Shown: one piece after another, positions 23,518-30,153 of the stretch
Numbering within the stretch: the stretch's first letter is position 1
Layout: the number at the start of each line of letters is the position of its first letter
Assembly (NCBI GenBank): GCA_050292445.1
Contig: JBNKLQ010000044.1
Span: forward strand, 1-30,153
Reading direction: 5' to 3'
Length of the DNA stretch: 30,153 bases
Origin: Leptofilum sp050292445
GTDB taxonomy: Bacteria; Chloroflexota; Anaerolineae; Promineifilales; Promineifilaceae
Translations under genes and position numbers: made by a program
Notes under the pieces: model-generated
The model's input: the letters and a program-made list of their open reading frames with translations, nothing else
Told to the model about the DNA's origin: nothing
The model's database searches: none

Positions 23518-24885
23518 ATGAAAAGGAAATTTCTGTACTCTATTCTTTTACTCTTTGCTGGGGCACTGCTAACAAATTGCACTTCATCAACTTCCAAAAC
23601 CCCAACAAATATACCTGTAACCGCAACTGCCGTACCGACAACATTGCCTTCCTCTGCACCAGACTCTACGCAAGCCAACCAACAAAAAACCATCAGCGTC
23701 TGGACCCATACTCTACCTGGAAGTGTGGAAGGCGAGGTAATGGCAATGACCGTGAATGCGTTTGAACAGGTGCAAGACGATTATAAAATAGAATTGGTGC
23801 CAATAGGAATTGAAATCTATGCCGACCGGGTCAATGGCAGTGCCGAGTCTGGTAGTTTACCCTGCGTATTGGAATTTGATGGCCCGTATCTGTACAACTT
23901 TGCCTGGCCAGGCTATTTACAACCGATTGATCAGTTTGTCTCTCCCGAGCTGAGAGCAGATTTTCTACCTTCAATTATTGCGCAGGGAACCTTCAATGGA
24001 CAACTTTACAGCTTGGGACAGTTTGACTCCGGGTTGGCGATCTATGGTAATCGTCAGTATCTGATAGAGGCTGGCTTGCGGATACCCACCTTTGATGACC
24101 CGTGGAACCTGGCCGAATTTGAGGAAGGTTTGGAAAAATTGACAGCCCTGCCTCAAGTAGAGCATGCTATAGAGATGAAAATTAATTACGGCCGTGGTGA
24201 GTATTATACTTACGGTTTTTCCCCTATCCTGCAATCATTTGGCGGCGATTTGATCGATCGACAAACCTACCAACAGGCTAGTGGTGTATTGGATGGCCCC
24301 CAGTCCGTTGCCGCAATGCAGCACTTTCAAAGCTGGTTTGCAAACGGTTGGGCCAGCCAACCCACGGTGGATGACGAATTTTACGTGTCTAAAACAGTAG
24401 CACTGTCCTGGGTGGGGCACTGGATGTACAATCCACATGCAGAAGGCTTGGGAGAAGACCTGGTTCTGCTGCCGATGCCTGATTTTGGGGCTGGACCTAA
24501 GACTGGGATGGGTTCTTGGAACTGGGGCATAACCAGCAACTGCCCAGACCCAGCTGGCGCCTGGGCTTTTATCGAGTACTTGCTTTCCCCAGAAGAAATT
24601 CTGCGGATGACAGACGCTAATGGTGCCGTGCCGTCCCGACAGTCAGCTCTGGCACAGTCCGAGCTGTATGGTGAATCAGGCCCCCTGCACCTATTCGTAC
24701 AGCAGCTCGAAAGCGACCGAGCTGTCCCCCGTCCCATTACACCGGCATATGCCACAATCTCCACGGCATTTGCCCAAGCTGTAGAAAATATTGTTAACGG
24801 GGCAGATGTCCAAGCAGAGTTAACCCAGGCCGCACAAAAAATCGATCAGGATATCAGGGACCACCAGGGCTATTTGATTAAATAA
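23518..24885 (+). CDS. extracellular solute-binding lipoprotein (ABC sugar-binding family 1)
   Basis: A 455-residue lipoprotein. It has the signal MKRKFLYSILLLFAGALLTNC with lipobox LLTNC (Cys21), then a Thr/Ser/Pro-rich tether to about residue 55, and a family 1 substrate-binding fold from 'ISVWTHTLPGSVEGEVMAMTVNAFEQ' to the end. It retains 'LAIYGNRQYLIEAG', 'ALSWVGHWM' and 'GMGSWNWGITSNCPDPAGAWAFIEYLLSPEEI', typical of oligosaccharide binders. It should sit outside the membrane and bind a sugar-type ligand. No permease or ATPase gene is nearby. The next gene is a transmembrane histidine kinase 27 bp downstream. The start at ATG 23518 is chosen because GGAG lies 6 bases before it; the ATG at 23506 has no such site. 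Confidence 0.88.
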   Translation: MKRKFLYSILLLFAGALLTNCTSSTSKTPTNIPVTATAVPTTLPSSAPDSTQANQQKTISVWTHTLPGSVEGEVMAMTVNAFEQVQDDYKIELVPIGIEIYADRVNGSAESGSLPCVLEFDGPYLYNFAWPGYLQPIDQFVSPELRADFLPSIIAQGTFNGQLYSLGQFDSGLAIYGNRQYLIEAGLRIPTFDDPWNLAEFEEGLEKLTALPQVEHAIEMKINYGRGEYYTYGFSPILQSFGGDLIDRQTYQQASGVLDGPQSVAAMQHFQSWFANGWASQPTVDDEFYVSKTVALSWVGHWMYNPHAEGLGEDLVLLPMPDFGAGPKTGMGSWNWGITSNCPDPAGAWAFIEYLLSPEEILRMTDANGAVPSRQSALAQSELYGESGPLHLFVQQLESDRAVPRPITPAYATISTAFAQAVENIVNGADVQAELTQAAQKIDQDIRDHQGYLIK

Positions 24886-24912
24886 AGCAGCACACCTCTC
24901 TGGGAGGTTACA

Positions 24913-27054
24913 GTGAAAATATCGGGCATCAGGTCTAAATTGCTTCTTGCCTTTGTCTTAATTCTCATCACAATTACCGTACTGAACGTCGGATTGGCAA
25001 TTTATTTGATCAATCTGCAGAGTGAACGGGAAGCATTTACCAGCCTGAATCAACAAACCCTCTTGTTACAGAATGAGTTACAAGAAACAACAATCAACCT
25101 GCGCGCCATTGCTGAAAAGACGGCTGGTGGACCCGATAACTTGAGTGATCTAGCCACCATATATGCCCAAATACAACAAATAACAAACAGTCCTGGGCAA
25201 GCAGCAGCCTTTGAGCGGGGGCTGGCCTTCAACAAAGTCATTTCACTGAATCGCCTCCAGAGCATCCTACAGACGGCCCATTTTTCCAGCGCTGCTGTTT
25301 ATATAGACAATGAGCTAAGTCATTACGTAACAGACGCTGAGGCGGGAATGCGCCTGGTTCAGGCTAACCGAATGGTGCTGATTAAGACAGGTCAAAATCA
25401 AGCCGGTGAGCTGGAGTTTGACAATTGGCCCAATTGGCTGGAAGGTGACCTGGCTCCATTAATCACTTCCCAAATAACCCTGGTTGACCAGCCGACCATC
25501 TCTTTCGACTTTTCCCCAGAGCAGATGGTGGTTTTACAAATTGTCATCCCGATACAGGCGGTTACGCAGCCCGTCATGAGAAATAATATAATTGAAGGTT
25601 CTCCTGAGGGGATTCTGGTAAACGATCTGGCCATCGCTGCACCGGATACGTTGAATCAGAGTACTCCAGGTCAAAACAAACCAATTATCATTGGTGCCGT
25701 TGTATTTAAGAAAGTTTTTGACCAAGCATTTTTGGAAGAAATTGCCCAAAAAACGGGTCTGCTGCCGGGTCTTTACTCACCAGATGGGATGCGCCAAGTC
25801 CAAATAGTAGGTATGAAATTGGACCTGGCCAATTTGGCGCACTGGATAAGTGAGGATGAAGCAATAATTGACCAACAAATGTGGCAACGCACGCTTGAAG
25901 TAGACCAGGAGCCTTATTATCAAACCCTGGCGTTGTGGCAATTTGAGGAAGAACCCCGGCTAATTATCAGCTTTGCTCAGTCGGGGGCGAGTGCTGCCCA
26001 GAAAGTGCGCGAAACTGTCGCTGGTTTGATAGGTATTGCTGGTTTAGTATTGATTGTTGGTGGGGCATTGGGTTATGTATTGTTTGACCGACTGGTCAAA
26101 CCAATTGAGACATTAACAGACCTGGTTTCCCATGTTGATTTGACTCCGCAAACTGAGGATCCGGACCTGATAGTGCCAGCTACTTATTCAGACAAGCTGA
26201 TAGAGATAGACCTCCAAGCTGATGCTGAAGTTCAACAACTGGCCACCGCTTTTAACGCCATGATTAGGCAGCTTCGCCAATCCTTTGCAACCTTGGAAGA
26301 GCGGGTAGCCAGTCGAACTGTCGAATTGGAAGCGGCCAACAATGAACTTGAAGCGTTTGCCTATTCCGTTTCCCATGACCTGCGCGCTCCCCTGCGCCAT
26401 ATCGATGGCTTTCTTCAATTGCTGCAGCAGCAAATGGATGGCGCGCTTGATGAGCGCAGCCAACACTATATAGATACCATTTCCGATTCGGCCGACCGCA
26501 TGGGCCAATTGATTGATGACCTGCTTTCTTTTTCCCGGATGGGACGTAATGAGTTATCCAAAAGGCCGGTCGACCTGAACGAAATAGTACAAGTAATCAT
26601 CCAGGAATTTGAGCAAGAAACGGAAGGGCGAATCATCCATTGGCATATCGCCGATCTACCAACTGTTACCTGTGATCGGGCCATGTTGCGGTTGGTGCTG
26701 GTTAATCTTCTCTCCAATGCCCTGAAGTTCACAAGGGAATGTACACCAGCGATCATCGAAATTGGCTGTCATAGGGATGAAAAGGAGACCATTCTTTTTA
26801 TCCGCGACAATGGTGTTGGCTTTGATATGGCTTATATCGATAAACTCTTTGGCGTCTTTCAACGTTTGCACCACGTCGATGAATTTGAAGGTACGGGGAT
26901 TGGTCTGGCCAATGTGCGCCGGATTATCAATCGGCATGGTGGTTGTACCTGGGCTGAAGGACAGGTTGACCAAGGTGCCACCTTTTATTTTTCGCTCCCT
27001 AGGTCCAGTCGGGAAGCTATATTAACGCGGGGCAACCACAATGGTAGAGAGTAA
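24913..27054 (+). CDS. transmembrane sensor histidine kinase (large extracytoplasmic domain, HAMP, HisKA, HATPase_c)
   Basis: A 713-residue membrane kinase. TM1 is at about 10-33, an extracytoplasmic sensor region at about 34-368, TM2 at about 370-392, and a HAMP region from 393 with 'VKPIETLTDLV'. A linker coiled coil 'FATLEERVASRTVELEAANNELEAFAYSVSHDLRAPL' leads to phospho-acceptor His488. The ATPase domain has NLLSNALKFT, RDNGVGFD and GTGIGLANVRRI. The sensor region matches no domain I can name. The gene starts with GTG 24913 after GGGAGG. It directly follows the solute-binding lipoprotein gene, suggesting that protein is its ligand presenter (inference). Its catalytic half is closely similar to that of the kinase at 27789. 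No response regulator is encoded in the window. Confidence 0.9.
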   Translation: MKISGIRSKLLLAFVLILITITVLNVGLAIYLINLQSEREAFTSLNQQTLLLQNELQETTINLRAIAEKTAGGPDNLSDLATIYAQIQQITNSPGQAAAFERGLAFNKVISLNRLQSILQTAHFSSAAVYIDNELSHYVTDAEAGMRLVQANRMVLIKTGQNQAGELEFDNWPNWLEGDLAPLITSQITLVDQPTISFDFSPEQMVVLQIVIPIQAVTQPVMRNNIIEGSPEGILVNDLAIAAPDTLNQSTPGQNKPIIIGAVVFKKVFDQAFLEEIAQKTGLLPGLYSPDGMRQVQIVGMKLDLANLAHWISEDEAIIDQQMWQRTLEVDQEPYYQTLALWQFEEEPRLIISFAQSGASAAQKVRETVAGLIGIAGLVLIVGGALGYVLFDRLVKPIETLTDLVSHVDLTPQTEDPDLIVPATYSDKLIEIDLQADAEVQQLATAFNAMIRQLRQSFATLEERVASRTVELEAANNELEAFAYSVSHDLRAPLRHIDGFLQLLQQQMDGALDERSQHYIDTISDSADRMGQLIDDLLSFSRMGRNELSKRPVDLNEIVQVIIQEFEQETEGRIIHWHIADLPTVTCDRAMLRLVLVNLLSNALKFTRECTPAIIEIGCHRDEKETILFIRDNGVGFDMAYIDKLFGVFQRLHHVDEFEGTGIGLANVRRIINRHGGCTWAEGQVDQGATFYFSLPRSSREAILTRGNHNGRE

Positions 27055-27136
27055 TTAAATAGGGATAACGTTTTATATTTCGCTGCCGAACAAAATTTAA
27101 GGATACTTGATTTAGATTCATGAAAGGAGGCCTAAA

Positions 27137-27754
27137 ATGATTGATCAAGAACGAGAAATGAGCATGGGGTTTACTCAGGAAGTCTTACCGGAATGTCATC
27201 ATGTGTGTTTGATCTATGATAATGAGGAACAACGTCGAAAAATCGTTTCCGAATATCTGGCCGCTGGCCTGAAACAGGGCGAATTCGTCGGCTATTTCGC
27301 TGATGCGACCCCACGGGAAGATGTTCTCGCCTGGCTTTCGGAAACTGGGGCAGACTTCCTAAAAGCCGAAGAAGCTGGTGCTTTCAGTGTCATCAAAGCC
27401 GAGGATGCTTATTGTCCGAGCGGACGCTTTGTGCCCCAAGAGGTTATAGACAACGTGGTGGCTCGCTTCACGATGCTTAAACAGACAAGCTACACTGGCT
27501 CGCGCGTCACGGGTGAAATGAACTGGGTGCTTAGGGACATTCCGGACGCTGACCGTTTGTTGGAATATGAAGTTGGTCTCAATATGATTAAAGACCCTTT
27601 TCCCCACGTCGGCATGTGCCAATATGATGCCCGCCTTTTTGATGGAGCAACATTATTCAAAGTTCTCCAAGTGCATCCTTACATGATTGCTCAGGGGAAG
27701 ATAGTCAGGAATCCGTATTACATCAAGCCAGAGGAATTCCTGGCAACACTTTGA
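27137..27754 (+). CDS. MEDS-domain protein (DcmR-like sensory domain)
   Basis: A 205-residue cytosolic protein made almost wholly of the MEDS domain (methanogen/methylotroph, DcmR sensory domain). Typical stretches are 'HHVCLIYDNEEQRRKIVSEYLAAGLKQGEFVGYFAD', 'DVLAWLSETGADF', 'GRFVPQEVIDNV', 'GSRVTGEMNWVLRDIPDADRLLEYE' and 'CQYDARLFDGATLFKVLQVHPYMI'. The fold is RecA/KaiC-like without an obvious Walker A, and the signal it senses is unknown. In other bacteria such domains stand alone or precede PAS or kinase parts, so a role as input module or antagonist for the flanking kinases is plausible. A strong AAAGGAGG lies 7 bases before ATG 27137. It sits between the two related kinase genes, 82 and 34 bp from them. 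Confidence 0.85.
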   Translation: MIDQEREMSMGFTQEVLPECHHVCLIYDNEEQRRKIVSEYLAAGLKQGEFVGYFADATPREDVLAWLSETGADFLKAEEAGAFSVIKAEDAYCPSGRFVPQEVIDNVVARFTMLKQTSYTGSRVTGEMNWVLRDIPDADRLLEYEVGLNMIKDPFPHVGMCQYDARLFDGATLFKVLQVHPYMIAQGKIVRNPYYIKPEEFLATL

Positions 27755-27788
27755 GCAAATGCTTGTACAATTTATGATAGAGTGAGTT

Positions 27789-30153
27789 ATGAATGAAGCG
27801 GAACGCTGGCAGGATAGTTTGAACCAGGATTGGCAGCATGTGGACGCCCGGGTTCTGGGGCAATTACTGGCAGCGCAAAACCTCCTTTTTGTTTTGCCTG
27901 ATGAAGCGCGGATAGCTGAGTTTTTTTCTGAGGCACTAAGTAACGTGCCTGGCGTGGCCTCTTGCTTTGTTTGTGTGGGAAAAACTGCACCAGTCGACGC
28001 TGGTGGTGAAGCTTGCAGCGAGTGTCTGGCTATACACAAAAAGGAGGGGGAAATGTTGGTGATGCCCCCCAACTTTTCTTGCGGCTGGGCTGTCCGGCAG
28101 GATCGGCGGGTTATTCCCCTGAACACAGCGGAGCATACCTTCGGTTTTTTCATTTTTCGCATTGATTCAAAAGACGTTTTTGAGCCTTATTTGCCCTTTC
28201 TAAAAAATCTAGCTAACTATGTGGCGCTTTCTTTGGAAAACAGGATGCAAAAACTTCTTTTGGAGAAGGCTCGTTACAAGTTGGAGGACAGGGTTAAAAA
28301 ACGTACCGAAGAGCTAAAACAAATGAATGAACGTTTCTCCCTGGCTACCCGCGCTGCCAGCCTGGGAGTTTGGGACTGGGATCTGCAAAAAAACGAACTG
28401 GTCTGGGATGACAGAATGTATGAACTGTACGGCGTCAAAAAGGAAGACTTTGCCGGTGCATATGAGGCCTGGTTGCAAGGCGTGCATCCCGATGACCGTG
28501 CTTTCAGTGATGAAATCTCGAAACAGGCGCGGCGGGGGGAACGGCCGTACGACACCGAGTTCCGTGTAGTCTGGCCCGACAACAGCATCCATTACCTCAA
28601 AGCATACGGCCAAGTTGTACGCGACGAGGATGGCCAACCCTTGCGCATGACCGGCATCAACTATGACATCACTGAACGCAAATTAGCTGAAGTAAAACTT
28701 CGCGAAAGCGAGACCCGCTTCCGCACCTTTGTGGATCACGCGGCCGATGCCTTTTTCCTGCATGGCGAAGGAGGAACCATCCTGGACGTGAATCGCCAGG
28801 CCTGCGAAAGCTTGGGCTACAGCCGCCAGGAACTGATGGAGAAGACTCCTTATGATTTTGATGCCCATAATACCCCCTCCTTCATCGACCAGATGGGAGC
28901 GCGGCTGGCTGCCGGAGAAGCGGTCGGATTCGACACTTGGCACCGCCGGAAGGATGGAAGCGTATTCCCGGTTGAGGTCCGCACCCGACCGCTCCGACAA
29001 GGCGAACACAACTTAGCAGTCTCTTTTGCTCGCGACATCACCGAGCGCAAACAATTGGTAGAAGCGTTGGCTGCGCAAGAGAGAGAGTTCCGCACCTTGG
29101 CCGAGAACAGCCCGGACAATATCGCCCGGTACGATGTCAACTGCCGGACCATCTATGTCAATCCTATTATGGAAAAGACCTTGGGACTTCCGGCGTCCGA
29201 AATGCTCGGCCCAACCCCCGCAGAAGCGGCCCTCATTGACGAGTTCCGCGAATACCAGGAAATGGTTGCCCAGGTTCTCGAAACCGGAAAAGATGCAGAG
29301 ATGGACATCGTCATGCCAGACAAGGGAGAAGGCATGCGCTTTCATAATATACGCTTTGTCGCCGAACGTGGGGCAGATGGCGCGATTACCGGGGTTTTGG
29401 CCATAGGACGTGACGTCACCGAACGTAAGCAAGCGGAAGAAGAAATTCAGAAAATGAACCAGGAACTCGAAAAGCGGGTTGTTGAGCGCACCATTCAATT
29501 GGAAGCGGCCAACAAGGAGCTTGAAGCCTTCGCTTATTCGGTCTCACATGATTTGCGCGCCCCGCTACGCCACATTGATGGATTTCTTGAACTACTGCAA
29601 AAAAGGGCTGCAGGGGCACTGGATGAACGCAGCCAACACTATATGGATACCATTTCGGATGCGTCCAAACGCATGGGCACGTTAATTGACGATCTGCTCG
29701 CCTTTTCCCGGATGGGACGGTGTGAGATGGCGCAGAAGCCTGTTGAGTTAGGCGTTCTGGTGCAAGAAGTAATCCGAGAGTATGAACTGGAAACACAGGA
29801 TCGGCTTATCCAGTGGCGTATCTCGGATTTGCCCACCGTCACCGGTGACCTGGCTATGCTGCGGGCTGTGTTTGCTAATCTCATTGCCAACGCCTTGAAA
29901 TTTACCCGCCACCGGCAGCCGGCGGAAATTGAAATCGGTTGTTTGCCCAATCAGAACCAAGAAACGATTGTCTTTATCCGTGATAATGGCGCCGGCTTTG
30001 ACATGGCCTATGCCGACAAACTTTTTGGCGTCTTTCAGCGTTTACACCGGGTCGATGAATTTGAAGGCAGCGGAATCGGTCTGGCTAACGTGCGCCGGAT
30101 TATTAGCCGGCATGGCGGCCAAACCTGGGCTGAAGGGCAAATTGATCAGGGAG
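27789..30153 (+). CDS. soluble multi-PAS sensor histidine kinase (3' end outside window)
   Basis: The frame is open from ATG 27789 to the window edge (788 codons). Domains in order: an N-terminal GAF-like region (about 1-155) with a cysteine-rich stretch including CSEC; a coiled coil (about 155-185); PAS1 (about 186-300, 'LGVWDWDLQKNELVWDDRMYELYGV', ending DITERK); PAS2 (about 305-425, ends DITERK); PAS3 (about 430-550, 'FRTLAENSPDNIARYDVNCRTIYVNP', ends DVTERK); a coiled coil; HisKA with His587 (AYSVSHDLRAPL); and HATPase_c with NLIANALKFT, RDNGAGFD and GSGIGLANVRRI. No membrane helix is present, so it is a cytosolic kinase. Cofactor ligands for the PAS or GAF domains cannot be assigned. Its catalytic half duplicates that of the kinase at 24913-27054. 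Confidence 0.9.
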   Translation, partial: MNEAERWQDSLNQDWQHVDARVLGQLLAAQNLLFVLPDEARIAEFFSEALSNVPGVASCFVCVGKTAPVDAGGEACSECLAIHKKEGEMLVMPPNFSCGWAVRQDRRVIPLNTAEHTFGFFIFRIDSKDVFEPYLPFLKNLANYVALSLENRMQKLLLEKARYKLEDRVKKRTEELKQMNERFSLATRAASLGVWDWDLQKNELVWDDRMYELYGVKKEDFAGAYEAWLQGVHPDDRAFSDEISKQARRGERPYDTEFRVVWPDNSIHYLKAYGQVVRDEDGQPLRMTGINYDITERKLAEVKLRESETRFRTFVDHAADAFFLHGEGGTILDVNRQACESLGYSRQELMEKTPYDFDAHNTPSFIDQMGARLAAGEAVGFDTWHRRKDGSVFPVEVRTRPLRQGEHNLAVSFARDITERKQLVEALAAQEREFRTLAENSPDNIARYDVNCRTIYVNPIMEKTLGLPASEMLGPTPAEAALIDEFREYQEMVAQVLETGKDAEMDIVMPDKGEGMRFHNIRFVAERGADGAITGVLAIGRDVTERKQAEEEIQKMNQELEKRVVERTIQLEAANKELEAFAYSVSHDLRAPLRHIDGFLELLQKRAAGALDERSQHYMDTISDASKRMGTLIDDLLAFSRMGRCEMAQKPVELGVLVQEVIREYELETQDRLIQWRISDLPTVTGDLAMLRAVFANLIANALKFTRHRQPAEIEIGCLPNQNQETIVFIRDNGAGFDMAYADKLFGVFQRLHRVDEFEGSGIGLANVRRIISRHGGQTWAEGQIDQG

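Larger units (their letters stand above)
133..28548. repeat. Dispersed palindromic octamer ACGGCCGT (about 43 copies)
   Basis: Counted by eye on the + strand (the word is its own reverse complement): about 43 copies in 30 kb, where random sequence predicts well under one. Examples are 133-140, 2586-2593, 3762-3769, 5194-5201, 24188-24195 and 28541-28548. Most copies are flanked by A/T on both sides (aacggccgtt or tacggccgta). They fall in coding DNA in all frames (Thr-Ala-Val, Asn-Gly-Arg, Arg-Pro) and in intergenic DNA. This is the pattern of a highly iterated palindrome such as cyanobacterial HIP1, with a different word. Confidence 0.85.

Noticed and set aside
24890..24906. Small hairpin (acctc/gaggt) burying the ribosome-binding site of the transmembrane kinase gene
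   Set aside because: Only a 5-bp stem, too weak and common to claim regulation.
27653..28162. 169-codon - strand open frame over the start of the PAS kinase
   Set aside because: The + strand frame is continuous from ATG 27789 to the window end with GAF-like, PAS and kinase motifs.

Overview
The window looks like chromosomal DNA of a Chloroflexota bacterium, probably Anaerolineae/Ardenticatenia-like. This is inferred from several traits: Pro/Thr-rich extracellular linkers, secreted proteins ending in a 'YxPLxxNN' linker plus a PPC domain, protein-kinase-like receptors with extracellular SH3b or LysM domains, adjacent carotenoid genes crtB and crtI, and phytochrome-type histidine kinases. No rRNA, tRNA, CRISPR array, transposase or phage gene was seen. 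The palindromic octamer ACGGCCGT occurs about 43 times by eye, where well under one copy would be expected by chance. It behaves like a highly iterated palindrome (HIP1-like) of this genome.

Layout. (1) 1-7.7 kb, + strand, mostly housekeeping: 3' end of trmFO, a soluble histidine kinase overlapping it, a DUF4139 (MuiA-like) protein, the ribosome-associated GTPase HflX, a two-helix micro membrane protein, an M20 metallopeptidase and an acyl-CoA dehydrogenase. (2) 7.75-16.7 kb, - strand, an unusual surface/receptor cluster. In transcription order it holds a membrane-anchored Ig-like protein, a pseudokinase with a LysM ectodomain, a secreted PPC protein, a second pseudokinase with Ig-like and SH3b ectodomains, and a secreted cadherin-repeat PPC protein. 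The order 'pseudokinase then secreted PPC protein' occurs twice. (3) 16.9-22.8 kb, - strand: crtB-crtI (carotenoid synthesis), a remnant of a membrane protein, and a membrane-anchored M23 peptidase followed closely by a penicillin-acylase-family hydrolase. (4) 23.5 kb to the end, + strand, a signalling cluster: a sugar-type solute-binding lipoprotein, a transmembrane histidine kinase, a MEDS-domain protein and a soluble multi-PAS histidine kinase cut by the window edge. The two kinases share a near-duplicate catalytic half. The octamer is nearly absent here, hinting at a different history.

How the parts may work together (inference). The pseudokinases lack the ATP-binding lysine and glycine loop, so they probably act as scaffolds that couple wall sensing (LysM, SH3b) to the secreted adhesin-like PPC proteins. 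The solute-binding lipoprotein has no permease next to it and sits 27 bp before a kinase with a large extracytoplasmic domain, so it may present ligand to that kinase rather than feed a transporter. Three long hairpins of almost identical geometry (15-bp arms, 27-29-nt loop) lie in front of hflX, the acyl-CoA dehydrogenase and crtB.
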